64,000 bases of DNA from Poecilobothrus nobilitatus (taxonomy: Eukaryota; Arthropoda; Insecta; Diptera; Dolichopodidae), in NCBI GenBank assembly GCA_947095535.1, contig OX352773.1, positions 84,292,670 to 84,356,669 on the forward strand, given 5' to 3'. A program made the translations under genes and the position numbers. Below, in pieces: positions 33,413-44,818 of the stretch. The first letter of the stretch is position 1. Each line of letters starts with the position of its first letter. The notes under the pieces are model-generated. The model searched no databases, was not told where the DNA came from, and saw only the letters and a program-made list of their open reading frames with translations.

Positions 33413-34485
33413 AGGTATTAAATTAAGAAAAGAAGTTATCTAGGCAATAAACATTACAGAGCCAACTGAAAAGCCTTAATAATGTTATAAAGGACGAAAT
33501 ACTTTTATTATTTTATTGATTAAACTTATAGTTTCTTCAAATTTTTGAAGAAAACTTAGGAGTAACGCGAGAGAATTGAAATAAAAAAAAAAAATTAAAA
33601 TTAAATTAATTTATATATTCTAAAAAATAATAAGCTTTAAATTCGTTCTTTTAAACCTATACGCACCTGAATTCATAAGCCTCTTAATGCCTCAATTTCA
33701 ATACACTTTTCTTTTATTCCTTTTTAACCATTTTCGACAATACATAAAATATTTAAAATCTGTAAATTCTATAAGCATTTAAATAAGAAACCCTTCAGAT
33801 GAGTTTATTTTATTATTTTACATTTCAAATGGATTTTGTATATGTATATATTTTATGTGTTTACGTATATTGATAAAGTACATACAAAAATCTTTAACAA
33901 GGAATGGGAAATATTTGATTTTAACACTTCAGTATTTTAAATATACTTTTAGAATCGATTCCTTTGTTTATCTTTATTTTCTTATATTTGTAGATATCTT
34001 CAGTTTAACCGCCGAAAAAAATAGAAAATATTTTACGAAAATTTTGTAAATTATAATATTTTAAAGAAAAATTAGAAGTGGTAGTGTGACTGCATTCAGG
34101 GTAGAATGCCAGGTAAGAAGCGAACTGCTTTAATCATATAAAAATTTTCTTTTTATATAATACAATTTCAAGATTATCTTATGTAATAATATGACAAGAA
34201 ATTCAAAATCTAGTTATTGTTTTTTTTTACTTTCTCTTCTTTGTATGATAAATAATATAACCTATAAAATAAGTATGTAATTACGAAATAAATCAATATA
34301 TAATCTTATCAATAAATTAAAAATATAAAAAAAAATCCAATAAAACTCATTTGAAAATCGGCCATATTTTTATTAAAATTGTGTAAAATAGGGGTATCTA
34401 ATTTTTAAAAAAAAGTTCAATTTTTTTTATAATTTCTTAAAAGAAATTTAAAGATTTAAAATAGACGCAATGTTGAAGTAATTCA
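33413..34485. other. Unannotated AT-rich stretch
   Basis: Nothing recognised; a 64-codon frame at 33855-34049 looks like chance. Confidence 0.5.
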
Positions 34486-34487
34486 AC

Positions 34488-35500
34488 ACCAACCGAGGAT
34501 ATGTTTATACCCGTACGATAGGATCGGGTATAATAAAATTACTCCTCCGTTTGTAACACCTCGAAATAAGCGAGCTAGATATACCTTCAAAGGTATGGAT
34601 CGGATCAGAAAAAAATTCTAAGACGTTTGAGTCATGTCCGTCCGTCCGTCCGTCAGCACGCTAACTCAAAAAGTAACAAAGCTAGAATCTTGAAATGTAC
34701 ACAAATATTCTGGGAGTAATTTGTAAGTTCCCTATTTTTTTTGGTTGAGTTTGGACAAAAACTTAGGATAGCTCTCGAGCACCTAACTTTTAGATCCCCA
34801 CATTTTTTTTGAAATAGAGCTATGAAATTTTAACTGCTAATAGATCTCACAAAAATATTAATTTTATTTTTTTTAACTTTTTTTGTAGCCCCACCCGTTA
34901 CGGAGCTACAGCTCCCTAAAGCTTCAAAAAAGCTTTATATTTAAATTGTTATAGCACAAGTTGTATAAGGTATATCTTCATTTTGAAAACGCCAAACGAT
35001 TACTACTTTTATTAGCTTTAAAAGAATATATACAATAAATATATATTTGTGGCATACGGTGTCTTAATTTACCGTTATGTGAAACTAAAATTTTGCAAAA
35101 TCCTTTAACCCCTCTATCTTCTAAACGGTTTAAGTTGGAAACTTGAAATTTTGACAGAAGTTAGATCTTTGAAAATAAGTATGAGTCATTTCAGAAATTT
35201 TTTTTGTATCACCCCCCGTTTAGGAGCTGTAAGGGGTCAAAACCTGAAAATTTCCTATTTTTAAGCACCTGTAACTTGAACACCTGTTAAAATTTTTTTG
35301 AAGTAATACACAAAAATTAAAGCTTCAAAAACAACTTTTTTTAATAATATAGGGTTACTTTATAATTGACGAAAGTGTTACTTGATTTTTTCAAATTTTC
35401 TAACAAATTTCTTCAACAAATTTTTTGCATTTTGTTTTACTCGATAATTTGAAATTGTTGAGGATATAATGCGTAGTACAAAAAAATGTAAATAAATAAA
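34488..35500 (+). repeat. Dispersed repeat B (longest copy, about 1 kb)
   Basis: Starts with a palindromic leader TATACCCGTACGATAGGATC followed by GGGTATA, then TTTGTAACACCTCG, CAAAGGTATGGATCGG, CATGTCCGTCCGTCCGTCCG, GCTAGAATCTTGAAATGTAC, GTAGCCCCACCCGTTACGG, AAACGCCAAACGATTACTAC, TACCGTTATGTGAAAC, GTATCACCCCCCGTTTAGG and TTTTAAGCACCTGTAACTTG. A GGGTATA leader followed by a (GTCC)n tract is a style I associate with dispersed repeats of dipteran genomes. No open frame. Helitron-like or MITE-like status is undecided because I cannot define the ends. Confidence 0.65.
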
Positions 35501-36589
35501 CAACATAACGGTTGCTTGAAGAATTTTTATTTATATGATATTGATATATATACACACTTATATAATATCATGTTTATTTACATATCGTATATGTCACTAG
35601 TGAATGAATGATAAGAGTATAGATGTATACCATAGACCATGATTGTCAAGTTTTACTATAATTCTTAAAAGCGTTCTTATTATCCACTTAATAAGAATTT
35701 ACCCATTCTTTACCATCTCTATCATAAAGCGATGGAGTCCATCATGCTGAAACATCATATTACACCAACTATTAAATGTGGAATATCTTTGGTCAGATTT
35801 GCTAAATTTTTATTTAAAAAACTGAGGTATATGTTAGTAATTAAGCTGTTGTGAAACCACTATGAATTAGCCAAAGTTTTATTCAGAATCTCGGCCCATT
35901 CATGTATACTGCATTTGTATTGAGAGCAATTTCTTCTGGTCACACAAGGGTTTTCAATGTCAATGAAATGTTCATTGTTAAAATACAAAAATCCATCTTT
36001 TGTGAACTGGAATTCATTTTTCCATTAGATTTTGGAAAAATATTTTTATTTTTATTGTCGTTTCATTTCGTTTTAACAAACAACGAAAAATAATCTTATA
36101 GAGTAATGTCCCACAACTAGTTCTTGAACCGGTTGTTTACAATTTTCGACACTTTATTTGACAATACATTTAAATCCAATTCGGAATTTTTTGAAAATGC
36201 GACTTTCATACATGCTGTTCGTAACACGTCATTTTTTATTTTGATATTGCCATCAGTGATATATGACGGATTTCTGTAGTAGTATGTATATAAATAAAAA
36301 AATATCTACCAGAAATTTTAGAGTTGGATAAGAAATTACTGTATTCCCTTTTACCAACCAATTTCGGAAAAAATTTCAGAAATTTCTTTTCCGGTATATT
36401 CAGAATGAAATAAATTTAAATAACAAATTTTTTTATTTATTATTTTGTTTATATATTCCTAATGTAATTTCTAAGAACTTGAATGTTTTTTTATTTTGAA
36501 ATCATTAGTCGTATATGCCAGGACCGCAGCAGCGAACGCGGTCGCTTTCAATAATATGGAAAATAAATGTACTTGCTGAAAATATTCGT
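35501..36589. other. Unannotated AT-rich stretch
   Basis: No gene supported; the 63-codon frame at 35902-36093 has no recognisable features. Confidence 0.5.
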
Positions 36590-36860
36590 ATTTTATAGTC
36601 GGAAAGAAAATCAATGTTATACGGTTTTTACAGAATATGAGCTATATATTATAATAAGTGTACACCCGAGATTCTGAATTAGGAGTGATTGTATAGTTGG
36701 TTACCAAATCAACGTTTCAATAATTTGTTTAGCGTGGATTTTTGTTGTTTAAATATGTGTATACAAAAAATTGTTAGTAAGGATTTTTCAATTGGTTACA
36801 AAATCAGGATTTTAATATTTAGCAGGAATTTTGTCTTAGCGAAATTTTGAAAAGTAGTAT
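36590..36860 (+). repeat. Dispersed repeat C (copy 2)
   Basis: CACCCGAGATTCTGAATTAG, TTGGTTACCAAATCAACGTT, TCAATAATTTGTTTAGCGTG and TTGGTTACAAAATCAGGATT. The TTGGTTAC.AAATCA unit occurs twice within the copy and resembles blocks at 20.2-20.45 kb. Confidence 0.45.
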
Positions 36861-38560
36861 TTCGAAAATGCGAATTTAAAAATGTCAAAAAACAGAATTT
36901 CGGTTTTTTTACACAAAATTTTCAAAACGGTAATAAGAACGAATATGGAAAATATCGTAATTTCCGCAATGAAAAGGAAATAAAACCGATTCGCCTTTAT
37001 TGCTTGGGGCATTATTTCAAATCACCGATTCAGATAAAAAATAAAAATAATTATAATTGTTTTAGAAATTTAATACAAGTTTTATACTATAACTTCTATA
37101 ATTTTTGAGACACATAGATAATAGTGTTATGATCAAAGAAAAAATTAAATAAATGTCATTAAAAACCATTATGTTAATACTGTTATTCTATTAATAAAAA
37201 AATCAATAAATAATATTTTGTAGACAAAAAGTTAATCATTTTTAATTTCTTGCTTTAAGAAATCTGGTTAATAATGTTATGGAAAGCAAATTTAATAAAT
37301 TTTTAAATGCAATACCCTTTTTTACTATATCGTGTATGAATCAGTTTTTATAAACATAAAATTAAACCAACCTTTTTCGAAATGAAAATTTTTGCCAGCG
37401 AAGCATCCTGTATTATCTTGCATTCGAAAAAAAGCGGAAAAAATTTAAATCCGTTCTTGTTATCTCCATCATTTAATTCTCAATAAATTTGAATAAACAA
37501 CAAAGAGTAATAAAATTGAAGCATATTGTATAATATCATACTAGATGATATTTACCCTAAAAACACAGTATGTTGAATGAGAATAATGAGTAAAGTAAAA
37601 AAAAAAAAAGCACAATACAAAAACTTTTACTACTTCTCCCACTCATTGAGTCTTTGATCACACTATTCAATTTGAATCGATCTGCTTTTTTTTTATTTTT
37701 CTATTTGTTAAAATTGCGGTGTTGGTATAGTGCTGCCAATCTAAGAATTTGTCTTTTCTTTTTTTTGTTTTCTCTTTAACGGATAATTGACTCAGGGTCT
37801 TCAAGATTTTTTTTATTTTTAACAATGAAACAGAAAATACAGAAAAGATGGGAATTGATGTGATAGAAATTGTTAGAGGAACAATAATGAAATCCAGCAA
37901 GACGAATTTAGAAAATATACAAAAAAAAAAACCAATGCTTCTTACTAATCTTTCTTCTTATAGTTATCGTTTTCTTTTTAATTTATTTTATTTCTGTTAT
38001 AGATTAAATTTATAGAACTCAGGTTAAGTAATTGAATTTCTTCTTTATTTTAACAGAAATTATTAAATTTCCCAATCTATAGAAGAAATAGTAAAATGAA
38101 TGAAACGTATTTATTTGTTTGAATTTAATATAATAAGTTTGAGAAACTTACAACATAGCTTATATTAAAACTTAACTTTAAATTTAAACTACCAAAAACT
38201 TAAAAAAAAAAGAAGAAATATAAAAATGTAAAAAACATACAAATTTCAAGCTCGAAATTTTGAATTTGCTGTTTAAGGGACCTATGTAAAATATAGAATT
38301 TAACACAGTTAAAAAACTGGTGTGTTGATTTAAAAGAATCGATAGAAATATTTTCTTTGAGTTAGATACTTTTTTCTCAGTTTTACTGTTTGTAATTATA
38401 GTTCATCAAATCATTCATAAAAAGATTTCCTCCATCTTAAGAACCTGTTTTCATATGAGATCTGCGTTTGTCTTTTTCCTTTTGAGGAGTATATTAATTC
38501 AACCGTTGTAATTTTTAATACATATACGAGTATATAGTAAAGCTTGATTATTTTTTTAAA
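36861..38560. other. Unannotated AT-rich stretch
   Basis: No gene or element recognised. The 77-codon minus-strand frame (37667-37900) is Ile/Lys/Leu-rich with no known relative. Confidence 0.5.
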
Positions 38561-38569
38561 TAACGCTTA

Positions 38570-38885
38570 TTTTTACGTAACCATTTCATGGCAAAATTAC
38601 CTGAGAAAAATTTTTTTGTAAATGTAGAATTCTAAGAAAAATTTCAAAATTGAATACAACATTGATCCATTTATAACATTTGTTCACAACATTGATACAA
38701 CATTTGATCCAGCATGATTTTTATTATAATCTTTAAATTTTGATAGAAAAAAGATCTTTTGGAATTAGTATAAATCAACTTTATAAAATTTTGTTATAGC
38801 TGCCCCGGTCTAAAAGCTATTACGAGTAAAAACTTGAAGATTTACTATTTTTAGACACCTATAAGTTAGATAACGTGATTTATGG
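38570..38885 (+). repeat. Dispersed repeat B fragment
   Basis: TTGTTATAGCTGCCCCGGTC, TAAAAGCTATTACGAGT and ATTTTTAGACACCTATAAGT align with the 3' half of repeat B at 35.2 kb. Confidence 0.4.
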
Positions 38886-39818
38886 ACGAGGAGTTAACAA
38901 CAGCAGCTGAAGATTCCACCATATTTTTTCATTCCGGCTGGTTGATAAGTAGCAAATGCTGGATCATCTAATTCTATCAATAATTTTAGTTTTCTCTAAT
39001 TTTATATTTTTTTTATTTTTTAATTAATTTCTTTAGTTTTATCTTGTACCTATTAGAAACTTTAATTCAATTTTTTTTTATTTTTTATTCAACTTTTAAT
39101 TTTGGAACTTAAATTTTAATTATATTTTGATTTCACTTGTTTTCAGTTTTTAGTTTTGCTTACAATTTTGGTTTTTTTTTTAATAATATTTTTATTTTCT
39201 TTTATTTCTTTATTTAGTTTTAGTACAATTAACTTTTAAATCCAATTTTTATTAATTTTTATTTTGTTTTAATTTTTGATTATTATAAATTAAATTAATT
39301 TGTTTTCATTGTAAATTTTCATCAAACATTGTAAAATTAAATTAAATGTCAATAAACAGGCACGCTATCCAACCTTCCTATTGTCCCATATAAAATTTCC
39401 AAGCAGCTTTCAGTAAACAAAACGTTTGCTCTTTTCTAATTTATTTAATTAGTGCTGCATTATTTCTTTTTACTAAATTTTTATCATACACAAGTGGGAA
39501 AAATAAATGTATATGATATAAGAAGGTTTGTGTCTATGCTATTTAAGTGCTGAATATGGTAGAGTATTTCTTGTGTACGATAAGGTACTAAAAACTGTTG
39601 CAGCTCGAATTTCGTTTGTCATGTTCACCACTTTTTTGGTTAGTCCTTTTTTTCCGTCTGTTTGAGTTTAACGTTTGGTGTTCATTCATTTCTTTTTTTT
39701 TTCTTTGTTTGGGTAAATTTTATTTAAATGTCGAATTTCATTTTTGTTTTATTTTGATTTTTTTTAATTTTAACTTTAATTAATTTTTCCTAGTCCTATT
39801 TCGTTGCAAATAGTAATA
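38886..39818. other. T-rich stretch upstream of a LINE
   Basis: Dominated by T-rich low-complexity DNA (38990-39340). The part nearest the LINE (about 39585-39818) may include its 5' UTR, but no target-site duplication was found. Confidence 0.45.
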
Positions 39819-40203
39819 ATGTCCGTCAACTTTACAATTAACTTTAGTAATATTAGAGGTTTAGCGAGGAATTTCCAATCAGTTGAAGCTCACCTTCACT
39901 CAAAAAGACCAGCTACATTATCATATCAACTAATTATATTATCAACGGCTATACTTTAGTTCCGCTTTTTATTTCTCATCGAGTTGTCGCTTTATATATA
40001 CGTTCCGACGTAGCTTTCAACTCTCTTCTCGATATTAAATGCTCCAACCCAATTTTCCATTATCTTTGGGTGAAACTCCGAGTTGAAAATGCTACAATCT
40101 TTTTTTGTTTTATTTACAGATCTCCCCAAGCCAACGAGCTAGAAACAACAGTGGTCATTGAAAAACTATCCGACGATATTAATAAAATTTTGGAAAAAAT
40201 GTG
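39819..40203 (+). pseudogene. LINE endonuclease, N-terminal part
   Basis: ATG at 39819 opens MSVNFTINFSNIRGLARNFQ, the first strand and conserved Asn of an APE-type LINE endonuclease. The frame stops near 39959, and the segment that normally holds the catalytic ETQ/ETH motif is missing. A second frame (39957-40203) continues with VVALYIRSDVAFNSLL, FHYLWVKLRVENATIFFC and YRSPQANE, the middle strands. The frame changes again at about 40200 at the junction with the GDFN segment. Confidence 0.7.
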
Positions 40204-41100
40204 AGATAGCCGTCGCCGGGGATTTTAATGTCCACAACAAAAACTGGCTCCATTTCTCCAGTCACAACTCACCGGAAGGCAAGCAAGTTGAACTATTTTC
40301 AAACTTATTCCAACTTTCTCAACTTGTTAAGAGCCCTACTAGAATTCCAGACCGTGACAATCACAACGAGCATCTTTTGGATCTGTTCCTGACCACAAAT
40401 CCAGAAAAATATAATATTTCTGTTAGCTCTCCAATTAGGGGCTCTGATCATTGCCTTGTTAAAACAAGTTTTGCAACAAATACATCGACCAGTCAAAATC
40501 ACATTCCTAAAAGACTAGTTTGGCACTACAACAGGGCTGACTGGGTTGGTCTGAACATTTTTTTATCTGATTTGGATTGGTCAATGTGTTTCCGTCACAG
40601 AAACGTTGACTTTACTACAGATGCCATTAGTAAAATAATTATGCTAGGTATGAAACTCTTCATATCCAACTCTTTTAAACCGTTTAAACCTAGTCTCATG
40701 CCATGGTTTAATGACATCTGTAGAAAAGCAATCGAATCTAAAGAGGAGCATTTTAAAAAGTACAAGGCCAATGTATCTGAGTCCTCACTTGCAGGCTATA
40801 AAGCGGCTAGGAACAATTGCAAGAGAACTATCAATCAACAAAAGTTTCTTTATAACCAAAGGTTGAGACAGAAAATAATTATTCTCCCTCACTGCAATCG
40901 CTCTTTTTTGACTTTTGCAAAGAGTGTAAAGAACAACTTTTGTCAATCATCGTTTCCTCCGCTGATTGATACCGGCAACTCTATCATTTCCGATTCTATT
41001 GGTAAAGCTAATTTGTTCGCAAAAACTCAATCAACTCAACTCCTACAACTCAATGACCTCCAGTATACCCTTCTGTTGATCCTACTAAGGTTAAAATTGC
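40158..41100 (+). pseudogene. LINE endonuclease C-terminal half and linker
   Basis: Contains GDFNVHN (residues 21-27 of the open frame from 40158), DLFLT and SDH (96-98), which are catalytic landmarks of the endonuclease. A basic linker follows (KPSLMPWFNDICRKAI; KSVKNNFCQSSFPPLID). Sense coding fades near 41070-41100, with a frame change at VDPTKVKI. It then joins directly to RPIAITSVLSKIME at about 41100, skipping the usual GPDGIP...W..A...PKKG part of the RT. Confidence 0.75.
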
Positions 41101-41733
41101 CGACCAATCGCCATCACTTCGGTCCTCTCGAAAATTATGGAAATTTTGGTAAATAAAAGGCTTTTGAGATACCTGAATAGCTCGCATATTTTAAATGATC
41201 GCCAATACGGCTTTCGCAGTCATCGATCTACAGGTGATCTCTTAACTTGTCTCTGCGAGAAGCTGAACACCAGCATTCATTGTTCCGGTAAATCTGAGGT
41301 TGTAGCTCGCGATATCTTAAAGGCCTTTGATCGAGTATGGCATTCTGCTCTTCTGAAAAAATGTCACGCGATTGGGTTGGGCAGCTCCTTCTGTGCATGG
41401 ATTGAGGGTTTTCTTTCGAATCGTCGTATTCGTATGCTTGTCGACAGTTTTATGTCTGACACTCATAAAATAAATGCTGGAGTTCCACAAGGCTCTGCCT
41501 TATCTCCCACTCTTTTCTTAATTTTCATTAACGACTTACTCAGTTCTACCCTCAATCCAATCCATAGTTTTGCCGATGACAGCACTCTGGTGGCATCTTA
41601 TGATTTTTTAAAAAAATCGAATGCTACTTTAACCGCAATCAGTTTAAAAAGGGAAATTATGGCTAGTTCAGTTAACCATTATATTTCCCTTGAACTCCTC
41701 TGCTTCTTGCTCAAACCTACAATGTTTTTGTAA
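41100..41733 (+). pseudogene. LINE reverse-transcriptase core, truncated
   Basis: RT fingers and palm. RPIAITSVLSKIME precedes the ATG at 41137. Then, counting from that ATG: QYGFRSHRSTGDLL (23-36), ARDILKAFDRVWH (57-69; first catalytic Asp in DILKAFD), GFLSNR, GVPQGSALSPTLF (115-127) and FADD (145-148). Soon after, the sequence degenerates (LKKSNATLT) and runs to a stop without thumb or C-terminal region, then to the A tail. The palm residues are intact but the protein is cut at both ends. Confidence 0.8.
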
Positions 41734-41838
41734 AAAGGAAAACCTTCCTGGAGTTTGGGTAGCGTGTAAAAAAAAAAAAAAACTATTACTAAATATACAT
41801 ACATATAATAATAACTGCCGCCTAAATAAATTAATAAA

Positions 41839-43049
41839 ATGCCCAGTGATCTGAACAAAACAACTACATCTGCGTCGAAGAAGTATGGCTTCCTATGTCC
41901 AACTTGCAACAAGGCTGTTCTGGATGGTAAACAAGCTGCTCGGTGCGATGGAAAGTGCAACGCCTAGTTCCATTGGAGTTGTCTAGGATATGATGTAAGT
42001 AAATACGAACAACAAGTAGTTGCAGGTATGATTACATGGCTATGTGTTCACGACAAAAAAAATTTAATAAATGGTTGAAAGACGCCTGCAGCTGTAATAA
42101 TGAAGAAGCAATTGAAATAGGTTTTAAAAATATAAATAATAAACTAAATAACTTAGAGAATAAAATAAATAAAGACAATGAAGAAAAAGCTGGGGTTAGG
42201 AAAAAAATTTTGTTATATAATAAATACAACACAACACCAAATCTTACTTATGCTCAAGTAATGAAATCTGCCTACATTGAAAATAGAAAAAACAAATATG
42301 ATGAATACTAGTAAAATAATTATTAAACATAAACAAGAGGATAGAGTAAGTAGCTCAGAGATTCTATCCAGCAGTAATACAGAAAAATTTTTTAAAAGTA
42401 TGATTAATCCTATGGTTAGTAGAATAACTATTTTAAATATTATACACATAAAACATCGCGGTATATTAGTAAAAACGCACTCTGATAATGGTGAGAAATT
42501 ACTATCGTTAATAAAAGAAAATATAATTAATTTTGATACAAATTTACTCGCTACAAAAAAAGCAAGAATTGCTTTAAAATACATAAAAAGAGACTACGAA
42601 GAAGCAGATTAAATACAGGAATTAATGGAATTGAACTGCACTATTGATAAAGAAGATGAAATTAAATTAAAATATAAGAAAAAATTTATGAAATCATTTA
42701 CGTATATACTGGAAGTTTCTTCAATAGTATTTAAAAAATTAATGGAAAAGAAGTATATAATTTTAGGCTATAGCACAATAGCTGTGGAAGAGCACATCGC
42801 GGTTCTAAGATGGGCCAAATGCCAAAAATATGGCCACTTTTATTTCTCTTGTGAGAACAAAATATCTTGTGATAAATATTCTGATGAACATGATACAAAA
42901 TTGTGTAATAGTTCAAAAAAATGTTGTGTAAATTGTTAGTAATTCATTTCTGACGCCTGAACAAAATAAAAACGGTGCAAATCGCAGAGACTGCCCATTT
43001 TATTTGAAAATGTTAAATGTTGCCAGGGAGAAAATATCATATGCATAAG
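41839..43049 (+). pseudogene. LINE ORF1: PHD finger plus CCHC knuckles, broken
   Basis: ATG at 41839. Residues 19-70 form a PHD-type zinc finger: CPTC, RCDGKC, then a TAG stop, FHWSC, and W.C near 42039, with the last Cys pair lost to a frame change. Frame 2 (42036-42311) is Asn/Lys/Glu-rich, coiled-coil-like, ending AQVMKSAYIENR. A third (42277-42612) and a fourth (42625-42939) carry KTHSDNGEKLLSLIKE, TYILEVSSIVFKKL and the knuckles KCQKYGHFYFSC and CDKYSDEHDTKLC, in which expected cysteines are replaced (W before AKC, Y in CDKY). The C-terminus RRDCPFYLKMLNVAREK ends at 43049. Not functional. Confidence 0.75.
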
Positions 43050-43057
43050 TTAGCATA

Positions 43058-44029
43058 ATGGATAAAATTATTAGGGTATATTATATATTTAAACTTATTA
43101 TGAATAACAATAAATACAAAAATTTCAAAATTGCTTATCTTAATATAAATAGCATAAGAAATAAATTACCGTATTTAGAAATATTAGACTCAGGAACTCT
43201 TACTTATTGCAACTGCAATAGAATATATAGTTACGAAGACGAATACACCAATATTCCGGGATTCGAAGCGGTATTTAATTCGAGAGACTGTGATTGAGGT
43301 GGTGGTATAGGTCTCTTTATAAAACATGGGGTGCAATTTAAGATAATAGAGAAAACTAGAAGATACAATTTCACTATTGTGGAATTGAAAAACACTAGGC
43401 CGAAATTTAAAATAGGTAGAGTATATAATGCTCCATCTAATGATAAGAATAATTTTGTTATATTTTTAAACAATAAATTAGCTACATGCCGTAATCTTTT
43501 ATTATTGGATGACACAAATATAAATATTCTAAAAGATAATAGCGTTACAAAAACGTATAAGGAAAAAATAGATTCTACTGGGTACACTCTTCTTAACACA
43601 TACCTTCCTACAAGAATTGCAAGTAATTCTTCCACATTAATCGACTACGCTATCACAGATTTAGAACGTATAATAGAATTAGAAACAAAGATTGATAACT
43701 GTCGTATATCACACCATGAATACATGCTAATTGGTTTAAATAAAATAATTTTGCAAAAAAGGAAATATGAAAACATGGAAATTTATGAATTAAATACAAG
43801 GGGATTTCGCAGTGGTAACTTACACAAACTAGCACTTAATTTTTTTTGTAATATTTCAGATTTGATACTTATAATTCAATCTGAGAAAGGAAAAAATTTG
43901 CATAAAAAAATGATTCGTAGCAGAAGTAATAAGTGGATGACAAGAGAAATCATATCGGAATTAAAAATAAGAAAGAAATTATATAATATACATAAACAGG
44001 ATTTTCAAAACGGGAATAAGCTATTATAA
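43058..44029 (+). pseudogene. LINE ORF2 endonuclease remnant
   Basis: Opens near MNNNKYKNFKIAYLNINSIR (ATG 43100; a second ATG lies at 43058). KIAYLNINS is the conserved first strand. The expected ETH motif is lost in a short deletion after YLEIL. An in-frame TGA at 43294-43296 precedes GGGIGLFIKHGV. The GDxN motif reads DDTNIN and the final SDH reads SHH, so two catalytic sites are altered. A basic linker follows (SNKWMTREIISELKIRKKLY) and the frame stops at 44029. Long intact second half (232 codons from 43331) but no polymerase. Confidence 0.75.
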
Positions 44030-44349
44030 TATAAGAAACAAAAACAAAAAATAAAGAAATTGAAAAATTTTTTCATTATAAATAAATAAAATTGTAATTT
44101 CATAAATATTAAGGATTAATAATTTTATGTATATTAAATATAAAATAAATAAAGCTATTTCAATCATAAAATAGCTAATTTATAAATAGAAAACAACTAA
44201 TAACTACATCTATTTCACAATACCACAAATCGCAAATTAATAACTGAAACATAACTAATATAATATAATAAGTAATAACACTTGATAATTAAATATATTA
44301 ATTTTTTCCTTATAATTAAATTAACAATGAGAATAAATCTCCCCAACAT

Positions 44350-44590
44350 AAATTATAGTAATTTAAAAATTACAACAAATAATTTTTCGGGGACTAATAC
44401 GAATACAAACACTAGTGTTAACCGGTAATGTGTAAAAATGAAGAGGTCTACACTGCATTCTGGGATACCACACGGGCTCTTCTTAACATACATGAATGAA
44501 AAAGGCGTTGTGTATGATAAGACTAGCTCCACAATCCACACTAGTAAAATAATGAAGGCAACATTCAACACGTGTTGCCGCTTTGTCTAG
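44350..44590. other. Locally less AT-rich segment, possible LINE 3' region
   Basis: Sequence around CACTAGTGTTAACCGG, GAAGAGGTCTACACTGCATT, CCACACGGGCTCTTC and CAACACGTGTTGCC stands out from its surroundings. It lies between the endonuclease and the presumed tail of the LINE, so it may be a scrap of that element (RT or 3' UTR) too eroded to translate. The minus-strand 72-codon frame here is not convincing. Confidence 0.3.
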
Positions 44591-44818
44591 AACATATAAC
44601 TACATATACATTTTTTTTTCTTTTTCTTTATTATATAATTATACTTAATATGAAAATCAATTAAGGATGTAGGCAATATTTTCAATATTTTAAATTTAAT
44701 AATTAGATATTATATAAATTAGTTACTTAAATCAACTTGTGATTAAAATTTTTTATATTAATATATTACTTGTTTCAATCTATTATGAAATAAATAAATA
44801 AATAATAAAAAAAATAAA

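Larger units (their letters stand above)
39819..41781 (+). mobile_element. CR1/L2-like LINE remnant with endonuclease and partial RT
   Basis: An APE-type endonuclease and the RT core of one ORF2, broken by at least two frameshifts, one stop region and an internal deletion. It ends in an A run (41768-41781) after AGTTTGGGTAGCGTG, likely its poly-A tail. Wording such as SPTRIPDRDNHN..DLFLT and GVPQGSALSPTLF..INDLL is typical of a widespread animal CR1/L2-type lineage. I cannot fix the clade. It is noticeably less AT-rich than the Jockey elements, suggesting a separate origin or more recent arrival. The next LINE begins directly after its tail. Confidence 0.8.
41790..44818 (+). mobile_element. 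LINE remnant with PHD-finger ORF1
   Basis: Starts right after the tail of the previous LINE. 5' UTR, then ORF1 (PHD finger, coiled-coil-like region, zinc knuckles) to 43049, then ORF2 endonuclease to 44029 and a possible further stretch of lysine-rich linker to about 44090. No RT follows. A 3' end is suggested by GAAATAAATAAATAAATAAT near 44786-44818, resembling the Jockey tail. Frameshifts and stops occur throughout. Clade not determined; PHD-type ORF1 domains occur in several LINE groups. Confidence 0.7.

Noticed and set aside
41679..42584. Minus-strand ORFs over the LINE junction
   Set aside because: Opposite strand of LINE coding sequence; hydrophobic composition is the complement of Lys/Asn-rich codons.
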